64,000 nt of DNA from NCBI RefSeq assembly GCF_041262165.1, contig NZ_JBGCBY010000024.1, positions 62,001-126,000 of the forward strand, given 5' to 3'. The DNA is from Streptacidiphilus sp041262165 (GTDB lineage: Bacteria; Actinomycetota; Actinomycetes; Streptomycetales; Streptomycetaceae). The position numbers and the translations under genes were made by a program. This document shows positions 25,979-35,103 of the stretch, one piece after another. Numbering within the stretch: the first letter of the stretch is position 1; every line of letters starts with the position of its first letter. The notes beneath the pieces are model-generated. The model was not told the origin of the DNA. It worked only from the letters and a program-made list of their open reading frames with translations, and did not search any database.

Positions 25979-26199
25979 GGAAAGCAGCCTAGTGATCGGG
26001 TCTGACAGTCCCACTTATCCGGTCTTCCCTGGGGCTCCGGGCTCGGGGAAGTGGCCCAGGAACCTGCTGTCGGGGGTGCCGACGAGGTGGACGCGGTCGA
26101 GGGGATGTGTTCACCGGGCGGCGTCGGCGGTCGGCACCGGTGATCTCGGTCTCCCTGGATATGGCTTCCGACAGGCGCAGCGTCCGTGGACATGTTGAC

Positions 26200-26222
26200 A
26201 GCCCCCGCTGGAGCGGGGGGCT
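26200..26222 (-). terminator. hairpin terminator
   Basis: AGCCCCCGCT and AGCGGGGGGCT pair around a GG loop with one bulge, 19 bases beyond the stop of the minus-strand operon that ends at 26241. Confidence 0.6.
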
Positions 26223-26240
26223 CTCAACTCTGAGCGTGGA

Positions 26241-27584
26241 CTACACGGCCCGCAGATTTCCGGGCTTGTCGTTCACGATCAGCCCGGCCAGCTCGTTGAC
26301 CTGCTTCTGGAGGCTTGCCAGTTTCTCCCTCAGGTCGTCGTCGGCCACCGCGATGAGATCGTCGGGGTCGATGCCCTCGATGCTTTTCGCTGTGGCGCTC
26401 AGCGCCCTGGAGAAGCGAGTCCGCTGCTCGCGGGTCTGGATGTCCGGGTCTGCTTCCACAGCCTCGTTGATCAGCGCGTGCACGGCCTCGTACGCTTCGC
26501 TGACCGCTTCTGGGCTTGCCCCGGGGTCCTGGACTAGGGCCAGGTGCGCGGCGGCCTTCTCTTTGGCCTGCGTGGGCAGTTCGATGACCTGTCCGGCCGG
26601 GGTTCTGACCTTGCCGTCCCCTGCTGCCTGGCGGACGTACTCGGTACGTTCCGCTCTGCGCGTCTCAGTCGAGACCGCCTTCCTCAGCTCTGGCGTCTGC
26701 GCCAGGGTCTTGGCGATGTTGATCTGCAAGTCGACGTCGTCCTGCATCCGATCGGTGAGCGCGATGCGGGCAGCTTCTGCCGTCTTCGCGTCGCCCAGAA
26801 TGGCCGTGCGCAGTGCAGCCGGATTGTTGGCCACCTTCACCGCTTCGGCATAGCTGGTGCCCGAAGCTTCCGCCTGTTCTGCGATGCTTTCTCGTCGCTC
26901 AGTGCTCTGCTCGAACTTGGTGAAGTACTCGCCCCACACTTCCGGCTCGGGTAGCACGGTCTCCTGCCCAGGCACAAGGGCTTCGAAGGCGGGCACGATC
27001 CCAGCCTGGGCCGCACGGTCCCATGCCTTGTAGAAGCGCATCACCCGGGCGGGCGTGGTGCCGGCCATCAGGGCGAACTTCTTCGCCGAGACCTTGGATG
27101 CCACGTGTCGCTCGGAACGAGAAGAGGAACCCGGCTGTCCAGTGCCGGGCTGCACACTGCGGGCCACCATCAGGCCGAAGACCCACCCGCCGGACCGCGC
27201 GTAGGCGCCGAAGAAGCGTGCGTCCTTCGCGATTGGGCCGGTGCCGTCGGCGGCAGGTCGCAGCCCGCGCAGGGAATCACTGGCCACGCCGAGGGCCTGA
27301 GCGAGCAGGTCCAGGGTGTACACGTCGTCACCGATGACGCGCACCACCTCGTCGAGCGTCTGTCCGAGCCCCGCGGTGGGAGCTGTGGTGACGAACGACG
27401 CGAAGTCGTCATGCTCCACCAGTTCGCCCCGCGGTGTGACGAAGGAGCGCCACGATTCTTCTTCGAGAACCTGGCGGATCAGACCGGGGGCGCTGCCCAG
27501 ACCGTTGAGCGTGGAGCGCAGGGACGAGCTGAGGACGTTGACCAGGACAGCGTTTCCCTCTGCTGTGGGGCCATGTGTAGTCAT
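26241..27584 (-). CDS. unknown DNA-binding-like protein of the helicase/DndB module
   Basis: 447 residues. ATG 27584 overlaps the helicase stop as ATGA and has GGAAGAGGAGA upstream, so it is translated with the helicase. An HTH-like stretch is suggested by SAKKFALMAGTTPARVMRFYKAW at about 165-190. The rest is almost wholly helical with heptad-like acidic/Ala-rich segments (RRESIAEQAEASGTSYAEAV, DDLREKLASLQKQVNEL at the C-terminus), suggesting a coiled-coil, perhaps ParB/KfrA-like organisation. I do not recognise a named family. Coupling to an HNH-helicase argues that it is a subunit or specificity factor of the same system. Confidence 0.7.
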   Translation of the reverse strand: MTTHGPTAEGNAVLVNVLSSSLRSTLNGLGSAPGLIRQVLEEESWRSFVTPRGELVEHDDFASFVTTAPTAGLGQTLDEVVRVIGDDVYTLDLLAQALGVASDSLRGLRPAADGTGPIAKDARFFGAYARSGGWVFGLMVARSVQPGTGQPGSSSRSERHVASKVSAKKFALMAGTTPARVMRFYKAWDRAAQAGIVPAFEALVPGQETVLPEPEVWGEYFTKFEQSTERRESIAEQAEASGTSYAEAVKVANNPAALRTAILGDAKTAEAARIALTDRMQDDVDLQINIAKTLAQTPELRKAVSTETRRAERTEYVRQAAGDGKVRTPAGQVIELPTQAKEKAAAHLALVQDPGASPEAVSEAYEAVHALINEAVEADPDIQTREQRTRFSRALSATAKSIEGIDPDDLIAVADDDLREKLASLQKQVNELAGLIVNDKPGNLRAV

Positions 27585-29479
27585 TTCTCCTCTTCCAGCC
27601 ACTTATCCACCATTTCGATGCGCTTGAGCAACGACGGCATGTCCGCTGTGGTCACCTGGTTGCGGAAATGGCGGTTCAGTTCACCGTGGATGTGCTCATG
27701 CGGAACCTTGCGGAGGATCGCGAGCCGACCGACCTTGCGCTTCAGTACGCGGCGAACGTCCCGTTTCTGGTCCGACAGCGGGGTCGCCTTTGCGCTTGCC
27801 CGCTGCTCGGGCAGGGATGCGGTGGCTCCTGCGGTCTTCAGTAGGAGGGCGATGTACTCGGGCGTGGTGCCGCGCGGCGTAGCGGCTCCGGACCGGGTCA
27901 TCACGGTCCTGGCGAAGGCGAGGTCCTCTGGGGTGATGGACATGCCGCTGGCGATGGTGGCCCGGTGGACCGCCGCCGAGGATCCGACGGTCTCGAAGGC
28001 CGGGAGGAGGATCGGCATCCCTCCGCTTTCACCCTCGCCACTCACCTGCACCTCACGGACGCGCTTCTCCTCCTGCGCAAGAACCGCGTCCACGGTCTTC
28101 TCGATGTCCTGCGCGTATCCAACCAGCGGTTGAATGGAGGGGATGAACAGCCGCGCCGTCGTCTCGTCCTCAGAGCCGCGCATGCGCACGAAGCGCCCCA
28201 CGACCTGGATGAAGAACATCTGCGTACGGATGCGGGAGGCGTAGACGCCGATGGCGAGGCGAGGGATGTCGACTCCTTCGGCGACCATCTGCACCGCGAC
28301 GATCCAACGACTGCTCGCCTCCCCGAAGTCCGCGATGACCTGTGAGGCCTCGGGTTCGTCGGAGACCGCGATCGCCGGCATCTCACCCGTGATCCTCTCT
28401 AGGATCCTGGCGTAGGCCCTGGCCGCGCTCTGGTCGGAGGCGATCACCAGGCCGCCGGCGTCGGGGTTGTCCATGCGTTCCTGCGTCAAGGCAGCATCGG
28501 CCTCGCGCAGCACCGAGGGAATCCACTCCCCCTGGGGGTCCAGGGCCGCGCGGAGAGCGGGAGGCACGGTCTTCTCGTCCGTGTCGGCCAGGGCGATGGA
28601 GGTGACGGCCAACTCCCCCGACCGCCGCCACTTCGACTCTCCGTCCATGGCAGGGAAGACGACCGGCCGGACGACGTCCTGGTCCGCGAGCGCCATACCG
28701 TAGTCGTAGTTGAAGCCCGCAACCGCGCGGCCCTCGTCGTACTCTACGAACGGGATAGCTGTCCCGTCGGTGCGGAACGGAGTTCCCGAGAGCAGGAGCC
28801 GACGCGCGGCAACATCGAAGGCTTCTTTGAGGGCAGGACCCCACCTCTGCTCGTCGCCCTCACCCGCGTGGTGGATCTCGTCGAAGATCACCAATGTCTT
28901 CCGGTCGGAGCACAGCTTCCGCCACAGCAGAGGGGCTGATGCAACGGCCTGGTAGGTGACCGCCACGCCGTCGAAATCCGGGCCGACCGCACCATGCGCG
29001 TTGGCGAAGCGGTAGTCGAGCTGAACGCCGAGCTTCGCCGACGCCTCGGCCCACTGTTTGCGCAGGTGGGCCGTGGGTACGACCACAACGATCTTGGTGA
29101 TTGTTTCTCGCTTGATGAGGTCCATGGCGATGGTGAGCGCAAACGTCGTCTTTCCGGCTCCCGGGGTGGCAACCACGAGGAAGCTCTCGCCTGCCCCGCC
29201 CCGCCGACCGTGGTAGCGCTCCCTGGCTTCTTCTTGCCAGTCCCGCAGTCCAAGCGCGCTCGCCATTGAGCCAGTCCCCTTTCGGTTGTCGCACTCGGGG
29301 CAGAGTGCCTGTCCGTTGCTGACGTCAGTCGATCCGCCCTGAGACCATGCCCGCTTGTGGTCGCCGTGCCATCCCGGAGACAACTCCGCGCCGCACGCGG
29401 TACATCTGCCATCAGTCGCGAGATACAGGGCTACACGCTCACGACTATTGAAGAAGCGCCGTGGATCAGGTTCGGCCAT
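27581..29479 (-). CDS. DEAD/DEAH-box helicase with N-terminal HNH domain
   Basis: 632 residues. Residues about 10-70 form an HNH/zinc module (RCTACG, WHGDHKRAWSQGG, NGQALCPECDNRKG). Then an SF2 helicase core: QEEARERYHG, Walker A ATPGAGKTTFA (about 103-113), Ia VVVVPTAHLRKQW, motif II FDEIHH, motif III LLSGTPFRTDG, V MVAEGVDIPRL and VI QVVGRFVRMR. The C-terminal 200 residues are basic and unassigned. It resembles the helicase subunits of restriction-like systems (type III Res/UvrB-like helicase family), here carrying its own nuclease. ATG 29479 is followed by MAEPDPRRFF. Operon with the 447-residue gene; divergent from the DndB-like gene. Confidence 0.88.
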   Translation of the reverse strand: MAEPDPRRFFNSRERVALYLATDGRCTACGAELSPGWHGDHKRAWSQGGSTDVSNGQALCPECDNRKGTGSMASALGLRDWQEEARERYHGRRGGAGESFLVVATPGAGKTTFALTIAMDLIKRETITKIVVVVPTAHLRKQWAEASAKLGVQLDYRFANAHGAVGPDFDGVAVTYQAVASAPLLWRKLCSDRKTLVIFDEIHHAGEGDEQRWGPALKEAFDVAARRLLLSGTPFRTDGTAIPFVEYDEGRAVAGFNYDYGMALADQDVVRPVVFPAMDGESKWRRSGELAVTSIALADTDEKTVPPALRAALDPQGEWIPSVLREADAALTQERMDNPDAGGLVIASDQSAARAYARILERITGEMPAIAVSDEPEASQVIADFGEASSRWIVAVQMVAEGVDIPRLAIGVYASRIRTQMFFIQVVGRFVRMRGSEDETTARLFIPSIQPLVGYAQDIEKTVDAVLAQEEKRVREVQVSGEGESGGMPILLPAFETVGSSAAVHRATIASGMSITPEDLAFARTVMTRSGAATPRGTTPEYIALLLKTAGATASLPEQRASAKATPLSDQKRDVRRVLKRKVGRLAILRKVPHEHIHGELNRHFRNQVTTADMPSLLKRIEMVDKWLEEEK

Positions 29480-29925
29480 CGAGATCCCCTGTACCCCTAT
29501 CCCGGAAGGAGACTGACGGATCGAAGGCTATCGGGAGGCAGCGACAAAGGTGGCCCCGTCCGGCATCCCGGCGCCGAGGACGGCGTTCTGCTGCGATGGC
29601 ATCCCAGCTGGGCAGAGGGCCGTCGGCGATGAACGCCTGCTCTTCGGGTCCCGTCTCTGGCTGATCGGCCGCTGCCGCGGGCGGGTGACGGCGTGATCGC
29701 TCGTGGCTTACGCCTTTCGCTCATTGGGCTCCGCACCGCTCCCGAGTTAGGGGCCTGAGGTGTGACGGTGGTCACGCGGTGCGCTACAGGCCTGGCCAGC
29801 AGCCCGCGGCACTTCAGTCATACTCCTACGTAGCAGCTAGTCGTACGTAGGATCACAGGAATCTATAGACACGCATCTCACGTAGTCGTACTCTCGACGT
29901 AGGATGCTGACTCTTGGAGGCTGAC
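29480..29925. promoter_or_regulatory. divergent promoter region between helicase and DndB-like operons
   Basis: 446 bases without a supported gene. Near the DndB-like start lie repeated TACGTAG elements and a TATAGA box (29864-29869), described separately. No gene-like frame is seen in the rest. Confidence 0.5.
29824..29905 (+). promoter_or_regulatory. palindromic operator sites upstream of the DndB-like gene
   Basis: TCCTACGTA (29824-29832) and its complement TACGTAGGA (29844-29852) form an inverted repeat with 11-base spacing. A related half-site CACGTAG occurs at about 29879 and GACGTAGGAT at about 29896. A TATAGA -10-like box lies between at 29864. The layout suits an autoregulated promoter; DndB proteins of dnd systems are known promoter-binding repressors. 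Confidence 0.5.
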
Positions 29926-31089
29926 ATGGCGGAAGAAAAGCCGCAGCGGATGTTCGGCTATGTGCCGTACCCCGCAATCGGATACCGGATGGGCGGACGA
30001 CAGATGGTCGCCACCGCAATGACGCCGGTCGACTACACCGGCGTAGTGGGTCCGCGCGAGCAGTGGGACCCGTTGTCGGGCGGCGGGACGAACCGCAAGG
30101 AAGACAAGGCCCATCGACGTGGTATCGCCATGTACATCGAGGAGACCGAGGACTACGTCCTCAACTCCATCCTCGTGTACATCGGGGCGGGCGACGCCAA
30201 GTTCGTTGCCGACGAGGGCACTCCCGACGAACTCCCGGTCAAGACCGGAGTGTTGTACGTCCGCCCAGGCGCCAAGTTCAAGGTCGGCGATGGTGGACAT
30301 CGCACCGGGGCATACACAGACGTGATCGACGCACATCGCCAACTCGGCGACGATGTGTACCAGCGCCTGACAACAAGCGGTCAACCGATCATCGTGGTGC
30401 TGGACGATGATCAGCTCCGCCGCGCTCAGGATTTTACCGATCTACAGCGCAACGCCAAGCCACTGAGCGCAAGCATCGGCCAGTCCATGGACCGCAGGCG
30501 CGCCCTCAACCGCGTGCTGATCGAAAGGATCATCAAACGGGACGATATCCCGATGTTCGACGAAGGGCGGCGGATCGAGTTCCTCACCGACGCCCCGGGC
30601 AAGCTGAGCACCAAGACTATGGCCTACAAGGCGCTGCGCTACGCAAGTGGAACCCTCCTCGTCGGCACAGGTCTGCGGGACAGCAGAGGCTGGGAAGACA
30701 CCGTAGAGCTCAAGATCGCGTCGGATGAGAAGCGCACCATCAGCAGGATCGTCGAGTTTTGGCAGGGCTTGGGAGACATCCCCGCCGTGGAGGAGGCGCT
30801 CGGACGTGACAAGGGCGTCGCGCTTCTCCGCAACGACACCTGGCTGCTCAGCGCCAACTTGCTGTACTCCATCGCAGCAGCCGTTCACGCAGTCACGGTT
30901 GAAGACCAAAATCTGTCCATCGCCGCCGCCGTGAAGGCACTCCACAACTTCGACTTCTCCCGGGGTACCGATAGCCCCTTGGCGGGCACACTGGTTGACC
31001 GCGAGACGGGTAAGGCAGTCGCAGGTCGCAGCGCCTGGGAGGGTGCCGCAGACGTGATCGCAAAGCACATCCTGGACTCACAGTCCTGA
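29926..31089 (+). CDS. DndB-like (DGQHR-domain) protein
   Basis: 387 residues. The DGQHR motif appears as DGGHR at 122-126, and the downstream block DFTDLQRNAKPLSASIGQSM followed by RRALNRVLIE matches the FxDLNR..k..s...D.R region of DndB/DGQHR proteins. Family members regulate or assist DNA phosphorothioation (dnd) and occur in other DNA-modification loci. No DndA/C/D/E or Ssp genes are in the window, so this one belongs to a different system. ATG 29926 follows TTGGAGG at five bases. The GHKL ATPase gene follows 72 bases downstream in the same direction. Confidence 0.8.
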   Translation: MAEEKPQRMFGYVPYPAIGYRMGGRQMVATAMTPVDYTGVVGPREQWDPLSGGGTNRKEDKAHRRGIAMYIEETEDYVLNSILVYIGAGDAKFVADEGTPDELPVKTGVLYVRPGAKFKVGDGGHRTGAYTDVIDAHRQLGDDVYQRLTTSGQPIIVVLDDDQLRRAQDFTDLQRNAKPLSASIGQSMDRRRALNRVLIERIIKRDDIPMFDEGRRIEFLTDAPGKLSTKTMAYKALRYASGTLLVGTGLRDSRGWEDTVELKIASDEKRTISRIVEFWQGLGDIPAVEEALGRDKGVALLRNDTWLLSANLLYSIAAAVHAVTVEDQNLSIAAAVKALHNFDFSRGTDSPLAGTLVDRETGKAVAGRSAWEGAADVIAKHILDSQS

Positions 31090-31161
31090 GAGTTGACGCC
31101 TCACGTGTCGGTGATCCCGGCATGACGTCCGATTTAGCCATACGCCGTACAGGAGGGCACC

Positions 31162-33516
31162 GTGGTACCAACCGCTCAGCAGATCGTCCACGCCGCACTT
31201 GAGGCTGTCACGCTCGCCGACGCACAGGCGCTCCAACAACTGATCGCGCAAGGGATCGGTGACGAGTACCGTCGGCCGGTCGGTGACAAGCAGAACAACT
31301 TCGGGCTCATGGGGTCCTCGGGTAGCTACGACCTCAAGTTGATCGAGAACGTCACGAACATGCAGGACAGCATCATCGAGCGGTTCGCCCTCCAGCGATT
31401 CGGCAAATCGAAGGACATTCCCTACGGTGGGCCGCACGAGGCAGCCCGGGACCTGTTCGGGAACCTTGCCGTCGATTCCCGAGAGCAATCGAAGCTTGCC
31501 GTGGTGACGTTCAAGGACTCGGACCCCCCGGCCAGTACGTCGAAGCGGCTCACTGCAGTATTCCGGGACAAGGGATGCGGCATGGAGCCGGCCAACGTCC
31601 CCAGCACAATATTCGGGCTCGGAGGCTCTCACAAGGAAGATGCCTTGTACCTGCAGGGAGCCTTCGGCCTCGGCGGCGCCATGACCTACCGCAACGCGCG
31701 AGCGGTCGTCCTGGTCACCAGACGCGATCCCGCGCTCCTGGCGGACGACAAAGAGGACCGGATCACCGTCGCAGTGGTCCAGTGGCAGGAGAACACCAAG
31801 GGGCAGACGGCCTACTACCTGGTGGACCGCCCGTGGACGGAAGCGGGGGACATTGCAGAGCCATGGTCCTGCCCGGCCGAGGACTATCCGGACTTCGAAC
31901 CTGGCACTCATCTCGCCCTGGTTTCATACCGGGTAGACGGATACCAACGCCGGCGTGAGGGCGACGAGCGGGCTTTCGACGTGGTCACCAACACGCGTCT
32001 CTTTCGTCCAGTGCTCCCGATCCGCTTCGTGAACGAGACGACACGAGGACGTTCAACAACGCTTGAGGGCCTGGATCACAGGCTGGAGCGATCGGAACAT
32101 ACCTTCGAGTCGGGTGTAGAAGCCCTGCCATTTCACCACAACGGGACCACCTATCACCTTCCGGTCCGATATTGGCTGCTCGCAGGCCCCCGAGAGGAGG
32201 GAGGTCGCGACAAGTTCGTGGCACGCGACCATGCGGTGCTCTTCACATCAAACGGACAGGTCCATCATCATTGGAGTCCCCGTGACGTCCGCGATCAGAC
32301 TGGCCTGAACCGGCTCTACGACCGCCTGCTCATGGTCGTGGAGACAGACGAGCTTCCGATTCAGCTGCGTACCAGCCTTTTCACTGCAGACCGCAATGAA
32401 CTCGTACGCGGTGACGCAGCCCTGCGCCTGGAGGAAGCGGTACGCGGACTGGTGCGCGATTCCGCGGTACTGAGGGAGGCCAACAATGCGCTGATCCGGG
32501 AGTCGTACCAGGCCAAGTCGAGTCAACCGACAGCCGACGTCGCGCGACGGATCAGTCGGGCCCTCTCTGTGAAGGGCTTCTCAACTGGAGCCGGACAGGG
32601 CACCGGAGGAGGGGACGGCGGCGGTCAAGGTGCAGGGCAGGCAGGAGGTGGCGGCGGCAGCCTCAAGCCGGTTCTTCTCCACCACGACCCCAGCACGATC
32701 TCCGGCCCGGTTACGGCGCGCGCCGTGGTGGGATCAACGCGCTCGATCACGTACACCGTCGACGTCGAAGACTCCTTCTATGACGGCCGGGGCAATCTTC
32801 GCGTCGTTTGCGACCATCCCGCCATCCGGGAGGACAGGGAAATCACCGTCGGCAAGGGCCGCAGCGGTCGGGTACGCGTAATGGTGGCCGTTCCCGACAC
32901 CGCAGAACTTGGTACCTACGAACTACGCGTGACCCTTGAGAATTGGATGCGCGTCGCTGGTGGACTGGGTCGCACGCTCGAGCACGTCACCAAACTGGAA
33001 CTGGTCGATGGGATCCCTGGCACAGGGGTCGGCAGAGGTAAGCCGACGAAGGGCGGGAAGGGCCAGGGCGGCCCCGGCGAGGGCCCGAACGTCGCACTCA
33101 GATGGACCAGCCCTGAGGCGGAGGAGACGTGGGTGCGGCTCACGGTCGGGGGCGTCGAGTCCACACCCGCCTCCGTTCTCGCGGAGTTCCAACCTGAATA
33201 CGCGGAGTTGCGAACTCTGGGCGATACGGCCATCCCGACAGTGCTCCTCAATCAGGAATACCCGCCATTCAAGAAGTACCTTGCCTCACGCAACAAGGAG
33301 CTGACCAGCATCGAGCGTCCTCGGGAGCAATACGCTGTCGGGGTTGGAGTTTCACTTCTCCTCCTCCAGCAGAAACTAGACGAGCTGAAGTCATCGGGAC
33401 GAGAGATACCGGACGACGGTTTTGTCGACGAAGCCCGCAGGGCCGCCGCCAATGCAGTTCTCGCCGTCATGCCAGCTTTCGATGAAATCGCCAAGGAAGC
33501 GGGCCTGACCGACTAG
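31162..33516 (+). CDS. GHKL (Hsp90/MutL/MORC-like) ATPase
   Basis: 784 residues. N-terminal GHKL ATP-binding fold: N-box with ENVTNMQDS at 62-70, G1 DKGCGM at 136-141, IFGLGGSHKED then G2 GAFGLGG at 166-172. A transducer-like region follows to about 400 (RTSLFTADRNEL). A Gly-rich linker (about 475-500) leads to a beta-rich domain (TYTVDVEDSFYDGRGNLRVV), a second Gly/Lys-rich linker and a helical C-terminal domain (KYLASRNKELTS ... ARRAAANAVLAVM). MORC-type GHKL ATPases occur in bacterial DNA-modification and restriction loci. GTG 31162 follows AGGAGG. Likely acts with the DndB-like protein and perhaps the divergent helicase. Confidence 0.82.
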   Translation: MVPTAQQIVHAALEAVTLADAQALQQLIAQGIGDEYRRPVGDKQNNFGLMGSSGSYDLKLIENVTNMQDSIIERFALQRFGKSKDIPYGGPHEAARDLFGNLAVDSREQSKLAVVTFKDSDPPASTSKRLTAVFRDKGCGMEPANVPSTIFGLGGSHKEDALYLQGAFGLGGAMTYRNARAVVLVTRRDPALLADDKEDRITVAVVQWQENTKGQTAYYLVDRPWTEAGDIAEPWSCPAEDYPDFEPGTHLALVSYRVDGYQRRREGDERAFDVVTNTRLFRPVLPIRFVNETTRGRSTTLEGLDHRLERSEHTFESGVEALPFHHNGTTYHLPVRYWLLAGPREEGGRDKFVARDHAVLFTSNGQVHHHWSPRDVRDQTGLNRLYDRLLMVVETDELPIQLRTSLFTADRNELVRGDAALRLEEAVRGLVRDSAVLREANNALIRESYQAKSSQPTADVARRISRALSVKGFSTGAGQGTGGGDGGGQGAGQAGGGGGSLKPVLLHHDPSTISGPVTARAVVGSTRSITYTVDVEDSFYDGRGNLRVVCDHPAIREDREITVGKGRSGRVRVMVAVPDTAELGTYELRVTLENWMRVAGGLGRTLEHVTKLELVDGIPGTGVGRGKPTKGGKGQGGPGEGPNVALRWTSPEAEETWVRLTVGGVESTPASVLAEFQPEYAELRTLGDTAIPTVLLNQEYPPFKKYLASRNKELTSIERPREQYAVGVGVSLLLLQQKLDELKSSGREIPDDGFVDEARRAAANAVLAVMPAFDEIAKEAGLTD

Positions 33517-33614
33517 GACGCAAGTGTCCGCGGAGGTTGGCCCGGCGCATCGATCAGCGGCCCGTGGCGCAAGGGCCAGGGTCAGAACGAGTCTTGAATC
33601 AGCTGATGAGGTCC

Positions 33615-34673
33615 TTACGCGCCATGTTCCCTTTCGTCCAGGTTCCATGTGCTGAGCCTTTGCAGCGTTGCCTCGGATGGAGCGTCCCATCCGAACGCCG
33701 CGGAGAGGACATGCATCGCGAGGCGAGGAGGCACGGCGTTACCAATCTGCTGGCCCACGTCGCGCCCTGACCACGGGTAGTCGGCCGGGAAAGTCTGAAG
33801 GCGGCCGGCTTCGGACAAGGAGAAACGGTCGAGTTCGGAGCCGTCCAATCCCACGACTCGATTTCGGGAAATCTTCCCCGTGACCGTGGCCGACGGCTCC
33901 CAGGACCCCCTGCGTCCTCGGGCCTTGGGGTCGCCACCGGTTCCGTAGTTGGAGATCACTTCAAAGGGGGACGGGCGGCCAATTACGTCTGCCATCGTCC
34001 TCCACGGCCGAAGGCTCGAGTCGCCTGCCGCACGGGGAACGCCTTTGCGATAGGTCCGATGCGTCGGGGCAGGGAGCTTCACAGGGGAGCTCCCGCGCCG
34101 GGCGACCAGCACTGCCCGCCTACGCGTCTGCGGAACCCCGAATGCCTCGGTATGCAGAATCCCGCAGTCCACCTGGTAGCCCTCGCCGAGAAGCGCCTCC
34201 TTGTAGGCCTCCCAGACTGGAAGCACGGCTGGAACCTGCTCGAGAACGATCGCACGGTAGGGGCGGTCGAACTTATCGATCGCATCGAGAGCCCAACGAA
34301 GCGGCTGCAGTACCAGCCCTGTCCGCTCATCGTCGAGCTTGGCGAGATCCTTCTCGATCTCGTCGCGGTCCTCGCGGGCGACGAACCGCTTGACGAAGTC
34401 CAGCACCTCGTCGAGAGCCTTGCGGCCGACACCCCTGCCAGCGACGGTGAACGTCTGACATGGAGGCCCTCCGGCCAGCACGTCGGCCTCAGGGAAGTCA
34501 GACGGGCCGTACAGGCGGACATCTCCCTCCACCGTCTCCAGGCCTGCGGCACGGCGTGTGGTGCAAGCGGCAGCATCCCATTCAACCCCCGCCGTGGCGA
34601 TACCAAGCTTCTCTGCCGCCACATCGAGCCCGCCAGGGCCGGCGAATAGGTCCACGATCTTGGTGGGCTGCAC
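33615..34673 (-). CDS. DNA (cytosine-5)-methyltransferase 1
   Basis: 352 residues with the C5-methyltransferase motifs in order: I DLFAGPGGLD, IV GGPPCQTFTV (catalytic Cys), VI LEQVPAV (EQV instead of the common ENV), VIII QTRRRAVLV, a variable region with the target domain, then IX-X (DVGQQIGNAVPPRLA). GTG 34673 follows TGGAG. Its end converges with the GHKL gene. It is divergent from a second methyltransferase; one of the two should protect GCCGGC given the neighbouring endonucleases, but the sequence alone does not say which. Confidence 0.92.
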   Translation of the reverse strand: MQPTKIVDLFAGPGGLDVAAEKLGIATAGVEWDAAACTTRRAAGLETVEGDVRLYGPSDFPEADVLAGGPPCQTFTVAGRGVGRKALDEVLDFVKRFVAREDRDEIEKDLAKLDDERTGLVLQPLRWALDAIDKFDRPYRAIVLEQVPAVLPVWEAYKEALLGEGYQVDCGILHTEAFGVPQTRRRAVLVARRGSSPVKLPAPTHRTYRKGVPRAAGDSSLRPWRTMADVIGRPSPFEVISNYGTGGDPKARGRRGSWEPSATVTGKISRNRVVGLDGSELDRFSLSEAGRLQTFPADYPWSGRDVGQQIGNAVPPRLAMHVLSAAFGWDAPSEATLQRLSTWNLDEREHGA

Positions 34674-35103
34674 TTGGTCTCCAGATATGTCTTAACAAGG
34701 TCGCTGTCACGAGATTGATGAGCCCAGTCGCCACCCACTCACCAGCAATCACGCAGCGTACCGTGGACCACCGACAGGGAGGGGACGCGGCCCGCAAGGT
34801 CGGAGTGCGGTCAACGTTCGCCGCCTCTCGATCGCTACGGACGGCTCCCCGAGCGGCTGCCGCCCCCTCCTTGACCGGTGCTGGAAGCTCCGGCCCCAGG
34901 CGGTGACGGGGGTTGTGTCTGTGTCGGATGCACCGATGGACACCGTAGAGGCAATGGGAGAGACGTCGATTGCGAACCGAATGAAGAAAAGATCGACGAT
35001 CACCTCGCCGTTCCGGCATTTTTCTATCATTTTCACTTGATCGCTGTTTTGAAATCTATTCAGTCCCATGCATCGGACCGGGAGTCCGTCTAATCTGTCG
35101 AAC
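34674..35103. promoter_or_regulatory. divergent promoter region between the two methyltransferase genes
   Basis: 430 bases with no supported gene and a markedly AT-rich end at 34980-35060. A TAATCT -10-like box (35091-35096) lies only seven bases before the ATG of the second methyltransferase, which also lacks a ribosome site, so a leaderless mRNA is plausible. Confidence 0.4.

Noticed and set aside
26241..33516. Complete dnd/phosphorothioation, DISARM or BREX system
   Set aside because: Only a DndB-like protein and a helicase recall them; no DndACDE, DrmB (DUF1998), PglZ or BrxC-type genes are present.
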